From: Paractinoplanes durhamensis
Lineage (GTDB): Bacteria; Actinomycetota; Actinomycetes; Mycobacteriales; Micromonosporaceae
Length of the DNA: 64,000 nt
Assembly (NCBI RefSeq): GCF_016862175.1
Contig: NZ_BOML01000039.1
Location: 1-64,000, forward strand
Reading direction: 5' to 3'
The first letter of the stretch is position 1. Each line of letters starts with the position of its first letter. The position numbers and the translations under genes are program-made. This document shows positions 32,703 to 41,005 of the stretch, one piece after another. The notes under the pieces were generated by a model, which had not been told where the DNA came from, searched no databases, and saw only the letters and a program-made list of their open reading frames with translations.

Positions 32703-34247
32703 TCAGGAGGCGATGGTGTTGCGGCCGCTGAATTTGGCGGCGTACAGCCGCTCGTCGGCCAGGCGGAACAGGGCGTCGCCGGACATGCCCTCGGTCAGGG
32801 TGGCCAAGCCCACGCTTACCGTCAGCTGGGCGTCGGGGATGATCGCGGAGCGAGCCACCGCGGTGCGGATGCGTTCGGCCACCTCGCGGCCGATCGGCAG
32901 GTCGCCGCGGAGGAAGACGGTGAACTCGTCGCCGGCGTAGCGGACCGGGATGTCCTCGGCCCGGCAGTGGGCGCGCAGGATGTGGGCCACCTCGCGGAGG
33001 GCCCGGTCGCCGACCGAGTGCGAGTAGGCGTCGTTGACCGCCTTGAAATGGTCGACGTCCACCAGCAGCAGCACCAGTGGCGTCGCCAGGCGGCCGGTGT
33101 CGATGCGGTTGAGCAGCAGGTCGAAGCGGCGGCGGTTGCCGAGGCCGGTCAGCGGGTCGCGGAGCACCTCGCGCTCGGCGCGGGCCCTGGCCGCCTCGGC
33201 CTCCTCCTGCTGGCGGGCCTGGCGCAGCATCGCCAGGCGCTGCAGGCGGACCCGCCACAGCTCGCGGGTCTGGCCCTCGACGGCGTCGAACATGTCGCGG
33301 GCCGACTGGCTGTCGTCGATCTCCAGGGCGGTCAGCGCCAATTCGTACCGGATGATGGGTTTCTCGTCCGGGCGGTCGCCGAAGGCGCACAGCTCGCGGG
33401 CCGCGACGAACTCGCGCCGGGCCTCGGCCAGCGCGCCCTGGCCGCGCAGCACCAGGCCCAGCGCCAGGTGGGCCATCCGGGCCGACTGGTAATTCTCGGC
33501 GGCGCGCAACGGCATGATCGCCTCGCGGGCGAGTTTCTCGGCCGGGATCAGGTCGCCCAGCTTGGCCAGGGCCAGGGCCAGCATCGCGGCGGCGACCACG
33601 TCGTCGGGGCGCTCGTCGACGTGCGGGTGGGTGATCGCGATGCTGCGCCGCAGCCGGGTGGCGCCCTCGTCGTGCCGTCCGATGTGGCCCAGCCGGAGTC
33701 CCCAGTAGAGCAACGTCGTCGCGTGTACCAGGTCGAACGCGCTGGTGGCCTCGCTCAGATGCTCGTAGGTGCCGGATGCCACCTCGTACATCTCGGCGGC
33801 GGTGGCGGCCTCGGCGAACGAGCACAGGGCGGAGATCCGCCGGTCGCGGCCGGGGTGCGGGAGGTCGAGCAGGACGGCGGCCCGGGCCAGGTTGCGCATC
33901 GCATCGACGTAGCGTGACCGCAGCACGTCGAAGTGGGCCAGGTCGCAGAGGGTCTTGGCCTCGCCGAGCGCGGACCCGGCGGCGCGGTGCGCACGCAGCA
34001 GGTGGTCGGCGAACTCGGCGCCCTCGCCGAACCGTCCCATGTACAGGTTGGCGTACATCTTGCCCTGCAACAGGAAGTGCTCGGTGCGGTGATCGCCGCA
34101 CCGCCGGGCGATCTCGAGGTAGGCGTCGGCCGCCTCGAGCGCGTCGCGGCACCGGCCGGTGTTGGCCAACCGGTGCACCAGGATCGCGAGCAGGTGAAGC
34201 GGGCCGAACGCCGTTACCGGCACCGGTAGCCGACTGTCACCGTCCAT
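32703..34247 (-). CDS. GGDEF diguanylate cyclase with TPR-like N-terminal half
   Basis: Residues 1-330 of 514 are a row of helical pairs like tetratricopeptide repeats (for example RCRDALEAADAYLEIARRCG and QGALAEARREFVAARELC). A coiled-coil stretch (QEEAEAARARAEREVLRDPLTGLGN) leads to the GGDEF domain. The signature is AGDEF in RYAGDEFTVFL, the metal-binding Asp is in LLVDVDHFKAVND, and RAED five residues upstream of AGDEF is an intact inhibitory I-site. It should make cyclic di-GMP with product feedback and no transmembrane sensor. GATACT ends 6 nt before the ATG. Confidence 0.9.
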   Translation of the reverse strand: MDGDSRLPVPVTAFGPLHLLAILVHRLANTGRCRDALEAADAYLEIARRCGDHRTEHFLLQGKMYANLYMGRFGEGAEFADHLLRAHRAAGSALGEAKTLCDLAHFDVLRSRYVDAMRNLARAAVLLDLPHPGRDRRISALCSFAEAATAAEMYEVASGTYEHLSEATSAFDLVHATTLLYWGLRLGHIGRHDEGATRLRRSIAITHPHVDERPDDVVAAAMLALALAKLGDLIPAEKLAREAIMPLRAAENYQSARMAHLALGLVLRGQGALAEARREFVAARELCAFGDRPDEKPIIRYELALTALEIDDSQSARDMFDAVEGQTRELWRVRLQRLAMLRQARQQEEAEAARARAEREVLRDPLTGLGNRRRFDLLLNRIDTGRLATPLVLLLVDVDHFKAVNDAYSHSVGDRALREVAHILRAHCRAEDIPVRYAGDEFTVFLRGDLPIGREVAERIRTAVARSAIIPDAQLTVSVGLATLTEGMSGDALFRLADERLYAAKFSGRNTIAS

Positions 34248-34317
34248 CGGATCAGTATCAACAAAATTGCTCAGACATGCAGCCGCCGTTGTCGATGTTG
34301 AAGACGTCGTTGATCGC

Positions 34318-35043
34318 TCATTTCATGACATATTTGTCCAGGCCGCCGACGAGCAGGTCCAGACCCAGCTCAAATCGGGCGTCCGTGCCGCCGCCGACCA
34401 TGTCCTTCGCGTGTTTCTTCAGATTGGGATACGTGTCGGCGGGCAACTGCTCGAAGTACGCCATCAGGTCCTCGCTGAGCTCGTCGGCGAACGCGTCGTC
34501 CTTGGCGCCGGTCGTCTGCCGCTCGGTGCGCCAGATCGACATCTCGTACGCGTCGGCGGTGATGTAGAGGAAGATCCGGTCCATCGCCCAGGAGGCGACC
34601 CGGGGCGGGACGCCGCCGGCCAGCATCAGCCGGAGCAGTGCCTCGGAGATGCGCATCGCGTTCGGTCCGCTGGGGATGGTGGCGAGCGCGCTGCGCGCCA
34701 GGTCGTAGTGGTCCATCAGCGCCTGATGGCCGCTCCGGGCGATCTCGCGGACCTGGTCCTGCCACCGGGCCGGGTCGAACGGCGGCACCTCGACCAGGCC
34801 GCACACCTCTTCGAACATCAGCTGGAGCAGCTCGTCCTTGCTGGCCACGTGGGCGTAGAGGCTGGACGGGCCGGTGTCGAACTCGGCGGCGAGGCGCCGC
34901 ATGCTCACCCCGTCGATGCCCTCGGTCTTCACGATGCGCAGCGCGGCCTCGATGATCTGCGCCTGGCTGAGGGGGGTCTTGGCGGGGCGTTCGGGCTTGA
35001 TCGGCCGGCGCACGACGCCGGGCCGCCACGGGGGCTCTTTCAT
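34318..35043 (-). CDS. TetR family regulator (TetR_C class)
   Basis: The 241-residue protein has a helix-turn-helix (about 34-65: GIDGVSMRRLAAEFDTGPSS, LYAHVASKDELL) and a C-terminal effector domain like the TetR_C group (WQDQVREIARSGHQALMDHY, LFIYITADAYEMSIW-like). It is divergent from an MFS pump across 51 bp holding three related palindromes, so it most likely represses both. ATG 35043 lies 8 nt after TAAATT (complement of 35052-35057). Confidence 0.9.
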   Translation of the reverse strand: MKEPPWRPGVVRRPIKPERPAKTPLSQAQIIEAALRIVKTEGIDGVSMRRLAAEFDTGPSSLYAHVASKDELLQLMFEEVCGLVEVPPFDPARWQDQVREIARSGHQALMDHYDLARSALATIPSGPNAMRISEALLRLMLAGGVPPRVASWAMDRIFLYITADAYEMSIWRTERQTTGAKDDAFADELSEDLMAYFEQLPADTYPNLKKHAKDMVGGGTDARFELGLDLLVGGLDKYVMK

Positions 35044-35058
35044 CGTCGCCCAATTTAC

Positions 35059-35113
35059 TTGACGCGAACGGTGTTCGTCAGTAGAACAGTGTTCGTGACT
35101 ACGAACACTGTTC
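35059..35113. promoter_or_regulatory. Promoter and triple operator between TetR gene and MFS pump
   Basis: TTGACG (35059-35064), a 17-bp spacer and TAGAAC (35082-35087) form the pump promoter, with its start at or next to GTG 35095. Three copies of an 11-bp near-palindrome GAACNNTGTTC sit at 35066-35076 (GAACGGTGTTC), 35084-35094 (GAACAGTGTTC) and 35103-35113 (GAACACTGTTC), 18 and 19 bp apart. Sites 2 and 3 also form a perfect 12-bp inverted repeat. They cover the spacer, the -10/start region and the first codons. Confidence 0.87.
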
Positions 35114-36768
35114 AGACGCCGTCCGCGACAAGCGCGCCCGGCACCTATCGACATCGGTGGGTCGCGCTCTTCGTGATCCTGGCGGTCGAGGTGATGGACC
35201 TCCTCGACGCCCTGGTCACCAACATCGCCGGCCCGTCGATCCGCACCGAGCTCGGCGGCGCCTACAGCCTGATCCAGTGGCTCGGCGCGGCCTACACGCT
35301 GGCCATGGCGATCGGCCTGCTCACCGGCGGGCGGCTCGGCGACATCTTCGGCCGGCGGCGGATGTTCCTGATCGGCGCGATCGGTTTCACCCTCGCCTCG
35401 CTGGCCTGCGGCCTGGCCCAGACGCCGACCCAGCTGATCGTCGGCCGGGCGGTGCAGGGCCTGTTCGGCGCCGTGATGCTGCCGCAGGGTCTCGGCATGA
35501 TCAAGCAGCTGTTCACCCCGGCCGAGCAGGCCAAGGCGTTCGGCGCATTCGGCCCGGTGATGGGCCTGTCCTCGGTCGGTGGCCCGATCCTGGCCGGCTG
35601 GCTCGTCGATGCCGACTACTTCGGCTCCGGCTGGCGCATGATCTTCTTCATCAACCTGCCCCTCGGCCTCTTCGCGGTCATCGGGGCGCTCAAGTTCCTT
35701 CCCGAGTTCAAGAGCGCGAAGGCGCCGCGGCTCGACGGCCTCGGCGTGGTGCTGGCCGCGGTCGGCGCGTTCCTGCTGCTCTACCCGCTGGTGCAGGGCC
35801 GCGAGCTGGACTGGCCGGTGTGGTGTTTCGTGATGCTGGCGGCCGGCGTCGTGGTCTTCGGGCTCTTCGCGATGTTCGAGAGCCGGCGCGAGCGCAACCA
35901 CCTCGACCCGCTGGTCACGCCCAGCCTGTTCCGCAAGCGGGCGTTCTCCGCCGGGCTGGGGCTCGGCCTGGTCTTCTTCGGCGCGCTGATCGGCACCGGC
36001 CTGGTGATGACCTTCTACCTGCAGATCGGTCTCGGCTACTCGCCGCTCAAGGCCGGGCTGACCACGCTGCCGCAGGCGCTGGGCACGGTGGCCGGCTTCA
36101 TCGTGGCCGGTGCCGGGCTCACCGAGAAGCTCGGCCGCAAGCTGCTGATGTTCGGCACGATCGTGATGATCTTCGGGGTGGCCGGGTTCGCGCTGACCGT
36201 GCAGCTGGCCGGGGCGGACATCACGCCGTGGCACATGGTTGCGTCGATGGTCCTCATCGGCGCCGGGATGGGGCTGGCGATGGCGCCGTTCTTCAGCATC
36301 GTGCTGGCCGGCGTCGACAACGAGGAGACCGGCTCGGCCTCCGGCGCGCTCACCTCGGTGCAGCAGCTCGGCGGTGCGTTCGGCATCGCGGTGCTGGGCA
36401 CGATCTTCTTCGCGCTGCTGCCCGGCCAGGTGGCGTCGCACGTGGACGGCTCGGACGCCGAGCTCCGGGCGGTGCTGACCGCGGCCGCGGTCCCGGCCGA
36501 CACGCAGCCCGCGGTCATCGCCGGCCTGCGTGACTGTCTGCGGGATCGCACCGCCGAGGACGACCCGGACGTGGTGCCGGCCAGCTGCCAGGGTGCTTCC
36601 GAACCGTCGGCCGGCGTCGCGGCGTATGCGCAGGAGCAGGTGCGGGCCGGCTTCCAGGCCACCACGATCCGGACCGCCGGGGTCACCGTGCTCCTGCTGA
36701 TCCTCGCCTTCGGCCTGGCCTTCCTACTGCCGAAGAAGGCCAGGCCGGACGAGGAGATGGCGCACTAG
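35095..36768 (+). CDS. MFS drug efflux transporter, EmrB/QacA (DHA2) type
   Basis: The 557-residue protein has about fourteen membrane segments. DHA2 features are FVILAVEVMDLLDALVTNIA in segment 1, LTGGRLGDIFGRRRMFL in loop 2-3 and GRAVQGLFGAVMLPQGLGMI. A long extracytoplasmic loop before the last segment holds two Cys (about residues 480-502). GTG 35095 fits a leaderless mRNA; longer readings start inside the operator region. Regulation by the divergent TetR is likely; substrates may be drugs or a self-made compound. Confidence 0.9.
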   Translation: MTTNTVQTPSATSAPGTYRHRWVALFVILAVEVMDLLDALVTNIAGPSIRTELGGAYSLIQWLGAAYTLAMAIGLLTGGRLGDIFGRRRMFLIGAIGFTLASLACGLAQTPTQLIVGRAVQGLFGAVMLPQGLGMIKQLFTPAEQAKAFGAFGPVMGLSSVGGPILAGWLVDADYFGSGWRMIFFINLPLGLFAVIGALKFLPEFKSAKAPRLDGLGVVLAAVGAFLLLYPLVQGRELDWPVWCFVMLAAGVVVFGLFAMFESRRERNHLDPLVTPSLFRKRAFSAGLGLGLVFFGALIGTGLVMTFYLQIGLGYSPLKAGLTTLPQALGTVAGFIVAGAGLTEKLGRKLLMFGTIVMIFGVAGFALTVQLAGADITPWHMVASMVLIGAGMGLAMAPFFSIVLAGVDNEETGSASGALTSVQQLGGAFGIAVLGTIFFALLPGQVASHVDGSDAELRAVLTAAAVPADTQPAVIAGLRDCLRDRTAEDDPDVVPASCQGASEPSAGVAAYAQEQVRAGFQATTIRTAGVTVLLLILAFGLAFLLPKKARPDEEMAH

Positions 36769-37169
36769 CGGGTGGGCAGGCCGGCGGCGCGCCATGCGGC
36801 GAAGCCGCCGGCCAGGTCGGTCGCCCGGGCCAGGCCCAGGTCCTGCAGCGCGGCCGCGGCCAGGCTGCTGGTGTAACCCTCCTGGCAGGTCACGACGACC
36901 TCCAGGTCGTAGCTGCCGGCGAACGGGAGCTTGGCGTCGCTGCGCGGGTCCAGCCGCCACTCCAGGACGTTGCGCTCGATCACCACGGCACCCGGGATCT
37001 CGCCGAACTCGGCCCGCTGCGCGGCCGGCCGGATGTCGACGAGCACGGCACCGCGTCCGACGGCCTCGGCGGTCTGGTGCGGGTCGAGCCGGGCCAGCCG
37101 GGCCCGGGCGCGGTCGAGGATCTCGTCGATGCCGACCGAGCCGGGCGGCGGCGTCAGGACCGCGGTCAC
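36765..37169 (-). CDS. Rhodanese-like sulfurtransferase domain protein
   Basis: The 134-residue product is a single rhodanese domain. It has VLVDIRPAAQRAEFGEIPGA and the active-site loop VVTCQEGYTSSLAA, with Cys as the persulfide carrier, and ends GGFAAWRAAGLP. It may transfer sulfane sulfur from cysteine metabolism to an acceptor. GTG 37169 overlaps the stop of the cysteine dioxygenase gene (GTGA), and the 3' end overlaps the convergent MFS gene by 4 bp. Confidence 0.9.
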   Translation of the reverse strand: MTAVLTPPPGSVGIDEILDRARARLARLDPHQTAEAVGRGAVLVDIRPAAQRAEFGEIPGAVVIERNVLEWRLDPRSDAKLPFAGSYDLEVVVTCQEGYTSSLAAAALQDLGLARATDLAGGFAAWRAAGLPTR

Positions 37170-37639
37170 CACTGGACTCCGGCCGTCTCGACGGTGAGCA
37201 CCTCGAGGCCGCCGGCGCCGACGCGGTACTTGGTCATCGTGGTGAGCGCCGGGCCGTAGACGTGGATGCTGACAGCGGGCCGGGACGACCGGTTGGTGAT
37301 CCGGTGGATGTGCCGGGTGCCGAATCGGCGGCCGGCGCCCTCGCCGAGCTCACGGCCGGTGATCCGGGCCGGGCCGCCGGCCGGCACCGACACGGTGTCC
37401 TCGGTCAGCGTGCCGGCGAAGACGTGGAACGCGCCGGCCGAGCCACCGTGGTCGTGCAGCTCGGTGCCCTGGCCGGGAAGCCAGGTGAGCAGCCAGACCT
37501 CGTGGTCGTCGGCGACGGCGAGCCGTTCATACCACCGGTTGGTCGGGTTGAAGCGGGGTGCGACCGGCCACTGGTCGGGCATGGCCGCGAAGGTGGTCGC
37601 GATCGCGAGGTGGTCGAGGCGTGTGTCGACGGCAGTCAC
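37166..37639 (-). CDS. Cysteine dioxygenase (cupin)
   Basis: The 157-residue protein is a bacterial type I cysteine dioxygenase, oxidising cysteine to cysteine sulfinate. Iron ligands are the His residues of TELHDHGGSAG and the His in TRHIHRITN; FHVFAGTL and IHVYGPALTTM are conserved core strands. GTG 37639 has GAGGAG 6 nt upstream; an ATG at 37663 would add 8 residues. It is coupled to the rhodanese gene, and a Cys-rich small ORF lies upstream. Confidence 0.9.
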   Translation of the reverse strand: MTAVDTRLDHLAIATTFAAMPDQWPVAPRFNPTNRWYERLAVADDHEVWLLTWLPGQGTELHDHGGSAGAFHVFAGTLTEDTVSVPAGGPARITGRELGEGAGRRFGTRHIHRITNRSSRPAVSIHVYGPALTTMTKYRVGAGGLEVLTVETAGVQW

Positions 37640-37674
37640 GGGAGCTCCTCGTTTTGCATACATTGCCCATCAAT

Positions 37675-37682
37675 CCTATAGG
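37675..37682 (-). promoter_or_regulatory. CCTATAGG palindrome upstream of cysteine dioxygenase
   Basis: The 8-bp palindrome lies about 36 bp before the start codon and contains TATAGG, a possible -10 box on the minus strand. It could be a promoter element or part of an operator for a sulfur regulator; the evidence is slight. Confidence 0.35.
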
Positions 37683-37775
37683 GTTAACGCCCGACTGCGG
37701 CCCAGGATAGCGGCACACGCGGTCCGATGGGCGAAAAAGTCGTTGAAGCCGTGCGAGAAAACTAGAAGTCGCAGC

Positions 37776-37886
37776 TCAGCTGGGACAGCATGCGCTGGCG
37801 CAGTGCGCCAGATCGGTCGCCAGGTCGGCGACGAGAGGGATACCCGTCCGCTGCATGTCGACCATGGTTACCCGGCTGGTGATCAC
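37776..37886 (-). CDS. Candidate Cys-rich leader peptide upstream of cysteine dioxygenase
   Basis: A 36-codon frame starts at GTG 37886 (weak AGG ribosome site) and begins VITSRVTMVDMQR. It ends with four Cys in the last eight residues: CASACCPS and stop. Short actinobacterial leader peptides before sulfur-metabolism genes share a TSR...D..R start and a Cys at the end; ribosome stalling on Cys codons is thought to report cysteine supply. The frame lies 137 nt upstream of the dioxygenase on the same strand, as expected for an attenuator. Recognition is by pattern only and the stall-responsive hairpin is not obvious. Confidence 0.5.
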   Translation of the reverse strand: MITSRVTMVDMQRTGIPLVADLATDLAHCASACCPS

Positions 37887-37927
37887 GGGTCAACCTGGTT
37901 CCGCAATCTGGGAGCGACTATTTCCGG

Positions 37928-38920
37928 CTACCACCAACCGCGGCGTTTTGCCCAGGTCAGCAGCAGGGCGGACATCACCGCCATGATGGTCAGCACGACC
38001 ACGAGCTGCGGAAGCTCGGTGTGCTCGTGCACGATGATGTTCATGCCGTAGATCGAGGACAGGGCCGTGATCGGCAGGGTCACGACGGCGATCACGGCGA
38101 GCCGCTCGGCGGCCACCGTCATCTTGGTCTCCGCCCGCGCCCGGTAGAACTCGATCACGCCCTGCAGGTACTCGCGTTCGCCGTCGGCCAGGTTCTTGAT
38201 CCGGGTGAGCTGGTCGACCAGGTCCATGACCAGCGGCAGGTCGCCGGCCGGGACGCGGGCGTCGAGGGTGGCGAGCCGGCCGTAGACCTCGGCGCCGAGA
38301 GCGCCCATCGTGCGGACCGCGAGCAGCCCGTGCCGGGCCTGGAAGAGCTCCTCCAGGAACTCCTCCGGGTTGCCCAGCTGCCCGCCGGTGACCCGTTGCT
38401 CCAGATGCCAGACATCCGCGGTCACCTCCTCGATGAAGGTCTCCAGGTGATGGATCAAGGAGGAGGTGATCGCGTATGACAACTCATACGGCGAATTGGG
38501 GCGTAACCGGCCGCTCTCCAGCCGGCGTCGAACCCCGTCGGTCTCCCGAAGTGCGACTTTCAGGGAAAGGGCCGGATTGATCGGTCCGTGCACAGTCACG
38601 AGAAACTTTTCGCCGATTATCTGATCGAGTTCGAGATAGTGGACATGGCCCGACGGACCCCGCTCCGGACCGTGAAGGATCAAGAGTTGCTGATGCGGAT
38701 AAATCCGGACACGTGGCACACGATTCCGTTGCATACAGTCGCGGACCGCCAGTGGGTGACCCCGAAGGACTTCAGTGAGCAGGGAGATCGCCTCTTCCGT
38801 GCACTCCGGAATGTCCACCCACACCAGTGCGCCGGGGCGCTCCAGAAGGGCGCTGACCTCGGCAACGGCGTGTTCCTCCACGTGGGCGTCGGTGATCGAC
38901 AGGACCCGGATCGCGGCCAT
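37928..38920 (-). CDS. CorA family magnesium/divalent cation transporter
   Basis: The 330-residue protein has a large cytoplasmic N-terminal domain, a long helix with IKNLADGEREYLQGVIEFYR and two C-terminal membrane segments. The loop between them carries the GMN signature (SSIYGMNIIVHEHTELP). It ends KRRGWW, basic as usual for CorA. ATG 38920 lies 7 nt after TAACGT (complement of 38928-38933), suggesting a leaderless mRNA; a longer frame to 39163 is not supported. Confidence 0.92.
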   Translation of the reverse strand: MAAIRVLSITDAHVEEHAVAEVSALLERPGALVWVDIPECTEEAISLLTEVLRGHPLAVRDCMQRNRVPRVRIYPHQQLLILHGPERGPSGHVHYLELDQIIGEKFLVTVHGPINPALSLKVALRETDGVRRRLESGRLRPNSPYELSYAITSSLIHHLETFIEEVTADVWHLEQRVTGGQLGNPEEFLEELFQARHGLLAVRTMGALGAEVYGRLATLDARVPAGDLPLVMDLVDQLTRIKNLADGEREYLQGVIEFYRARAETKMTVAAERLAVIAVVTLPITALSSIYGMNIIVHEHTELPQLVVVLTIMAVMSALLLTWAKRRGWW

Positions 38921-39198
38921 GACTTTCACGTTAGACCTGAAAGAAGCTCGTGGCGCTTTGCCTCTTTCTGAACAACGCGTAAAAAGGCGCCCTCCGCAAT
39001 CGCCCGAACACGCTCTGTCGTGGAAACAACACTTTGCCTCACCGGATCGGCTGACCGCCTCAGCCGTTAAGGCGGAAAACCCGTCGGCGATCGCAACTCG
39101 AATCGAGGACGCTATATGGTGACGATCGCCGCCGATAACCGGTGCCGGAGGTCCCTCGCCCACGCCTCTGATTCCCCCCGATCAACGAGGACGGACAC

Positions 39199-40338
39199 GT
39201 GTTGAAGTCACGCCGCGGTCTACTCGCCGCCGGCCTAGCCGTAGCCGTAGTCGGCGCTATCGGCGTCGTTTCCACGCTGAACGCGGGTGCGGAGCAGATC
39301 ACGCCCGTCGCCGACACCCCGGCCGGTGTCGCCGCCGACGACGAAGCGGTCACGGCCACGCCGCCGGCGCTGCTGCCCTGGGGTGCACGTCCCTCCAAGG
39401 TCCGGATGGGTAGGCCGGGCGCGGACACCAAGTCCCTCCGGGTCGCCGGCGTCGACGCCGCTGCTCCCGACACGAGTGGATCGATCAGGCCCAGGGGGCG
39501 CTATGCGCCGAAGGGCTGGAGCAACCGGACCACCGAGATGACCACCGGTAAGGCCGACGCGCCGCCGCCGGCGCCGAGCCCGGTGAATGCCGCAGCCGCG
39601 GCCGGCGACTACAACGTCAAATACCTGTACAACCGTGGTTACCAGACGGTCGAGTCGGACGGCGTCTACGCCAATCTCTGGGTCGCGAAGCCCTACCTCG
39701 ACACGAACGACTACCACAGCCTGGCCGAGATCACGGTGCAGTCGGCGGACGGCCGGCAGATCGTCGAGGTCGGCTGGAACGTCGACCGCCTCACCAACGG
39801 TGACGACGACCCGCACCTGTTCGTCTACCACTGGGTCAACAAGGAAGAAAGCTGCTACAACGGCTGCGGCTTCATTCCCTACAGCACGAACATCGCGCCC
39901 GGCGCCACCTTGAAGGACGGCGCGGCCCGGCGGTTCGGCATCATGTACAGCAACGGTGGCTGGTGGATCGCGTTCGACTCGGAGTGGCTGGGTTACTTCC
40001 CCACCACGCTCTGGTCGGACAAGGGTGTCAAGTTCGAGCGCGGCGGCCTGGTCCAGGTCTTCGGCGAGGTGGCGGCCGGCCCGACCACCACGTTCCCCTG
40101 CACGGCCATGGGTAACGGTGTCGACCCGACCGACGCGGAGGCTTCGGCCAAGACCGCGCCGGCCTACGCCACCAGCGCGACGCTGGTCAACGGGGCGGCG
40201 GCCGCACTGCTGACCTTCGACAAGGCCGAGGATCTACCGCTGGCCTACAAGGTGGTGCCGACAAAGACCCTCGTCTCGTTCAGATACGGCGGCCATTGGA
40301 CCGGCGACCTCGACCAGGACGGCAAAGCCGACTGCTGA
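39199..40338 (+). CDS. Secreted neprosin-family prolyl endopeptidase
   Basis: The 379-residue protein has a signal peptide (LLAAGLAVAVVGAIGVVSTL, cleavage near NAGA) and a propeptide-like region of about 110 residues. The neprosin (DUF239) domain has YLYNRGYQTVESDGVYANLW, SLAEITVQSADGRQIVEVGW, HLFVYHWVNKEES and GGLVQVFGEVAAG. Neprosins are glutamic peptidases cutting after proline; the two catalytic Glu are probably in SLAEITV and VFGEVA, by position only. The Cys pairs suggest disulfides. A strong terminator follows. Confidence 0.85.
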   Translation: MLKSRRGLLAAGLAVAVVGAIGVVSTLNAGAEQITPVADTPAGVAADDEAVTATPPALLPWGARPSKVRMGRPGADTKSLRVAGVDAAAPDTSGSIRPRGRYAPKGWSNRTTEMTTGKADAPPPAPSPVNAAAAAGDYNVKYLYNRGYQTVESDGVYANLWVAKPYLDTNDYHSLAEITVQSADGRQIVEVGWNVDRLTNGDDDPHLFVYHWVNKEESCYNGCGFIPYSTNIAPGATLKDGAARRFGIMYSNGGWWIAFDSEWLGYFPTTLWSDKGVKFERGGLVQVFGEVAAGPTTTFPCTAMGNGVDPTDAEASAKTAPAYATSATLVNGAAAALLTFDKAEDLPLAYKVVPTKTLVSFRYGGHWTGDLDQDGKADC

Positions 40339-40352
40339 GTTCCATGTGACGC

Positions 40353-40385
40353 GATGCCCGGTCCCGGCGAGGGGGACCGGGCATC
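40353..40385 (+). terminator. Terminator after the neprosin gene
   Basis: GATGCCCGGTCCC (40353-40365) and GGGACCGGGCATC (40373-40385) form a perfect 13-bp stem with a 7-nt loop, extendable by one flanking pair. TCCTTTTCC follows, so this is close to a textbook intrinsic terminator. Confidence 0.93.
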
Positions 40386-40483
40386 GTCCTTTTCCGGCTT
40401 GTCGTTCGAACCGTATTCAGCCGCACGGTGTACAAGTTGTTGGCAACGGGGGACGGCAGCCGGAGGGGCGAGGGGCAACGCGG

Positions 40484-41005
40484 ATGAGGCGACGGGTGAG
40501 CCCCGACGAGGAGTTGATGACCGCGCTCTACACCGAGCACTACGCGGTCCTGCTCAGCTTCGTCCTGCGCTACGTGCACGACCGGCATCGCGCCGAGGAC
40601 ATGGTGCAGGAGACCCTGCTCCGGGCCTGGAAACACATCGACAACCTCGACACCGATCAGGGCCGCACCCGCTCCTACCTGCTGACCATCGCCCGCAACG
40701 TGGTCACCAACGCCTGGCGGGCCGAGCAGCGCCGGCCGCATCTGGTGGCCGACGAGGGCGCGGTCAACGCGATGCCGGCCGAGGACAACGTCGACCAGAT
40801 GGTCGAGGGCTGGCTGGTCGCCGAGGCGTTGGAACGGCTGTCCGCCGACCACCAGGCCGTGGTCAAAGCCATGTATTACGAGGGGCAGAGCGTGGCCGAG
40901 GCGGCGCGGCGGCTTTCCGTACCCGAAGGAACGGTCAAATCCCGGGCCTATTACGCCGTTCGGGCATTGCGGACAGCGTTCGAGGAAATGGGAGTTCTCC
41001 GGTGA
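40484..41005 (+). CDS. ECF RNA polymerase sigma factor
   Basis: The 173-residue protein has region 2 (LYTEHYAVLLSFVLRYVHD, RAEDMVQETLLRAWKHI), the AYL-like SYLLTIARNVVTNAWRAEQR and region 4 helix-turn-helix (SVAEAARRLSVPEGTVKSRA). It resembles the SigL/SigM-like group paired with membrane zinc-finger anti-sigma factors. ATG 40484 has GGAGG and GAGG stretches upstream. The stop overlaps the first GTG of a 56-bp repeat unit rather than the anti-sigma gene itself. Confidence 0.92.
   Translation: MRRRVSPDEELMTALYTEHYAVLLSFVLRYVHDRHRAEDMVQETLLRAWKHIDNLDTDQGRTRSYLLTIARNVVTNAWRAEQRRPHLVADEGAVNAMPAEDNVDQMVEGWLVAEALERLSADHQAVVKAMYYEGQSVAEAARRLSVPEGTVKSRAYYAVRALRTAFEEMGVLR

Noticed and set aside
34267-35094. 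Long N-terminal extension of the DHA2 pump (open frame from 34267)
   Set aside because: It runs antisense through the TetR gene and the operators. GTG 35095 fits the promoter and the family length.
38921-39198. Possible small gene between corA and the neprosin gene
   Set aside because: Frames here are short, with no ribosome site and no protein-like composition; the region probably holds the two divergent promoters, including TATATG near 39112.
40346-40483. Upstream extension of the ECF sigma gene
   Set aside because: It begins inside the terminator of the neprosin gene; ATG 40484 matches the usual sigma N-terminus.
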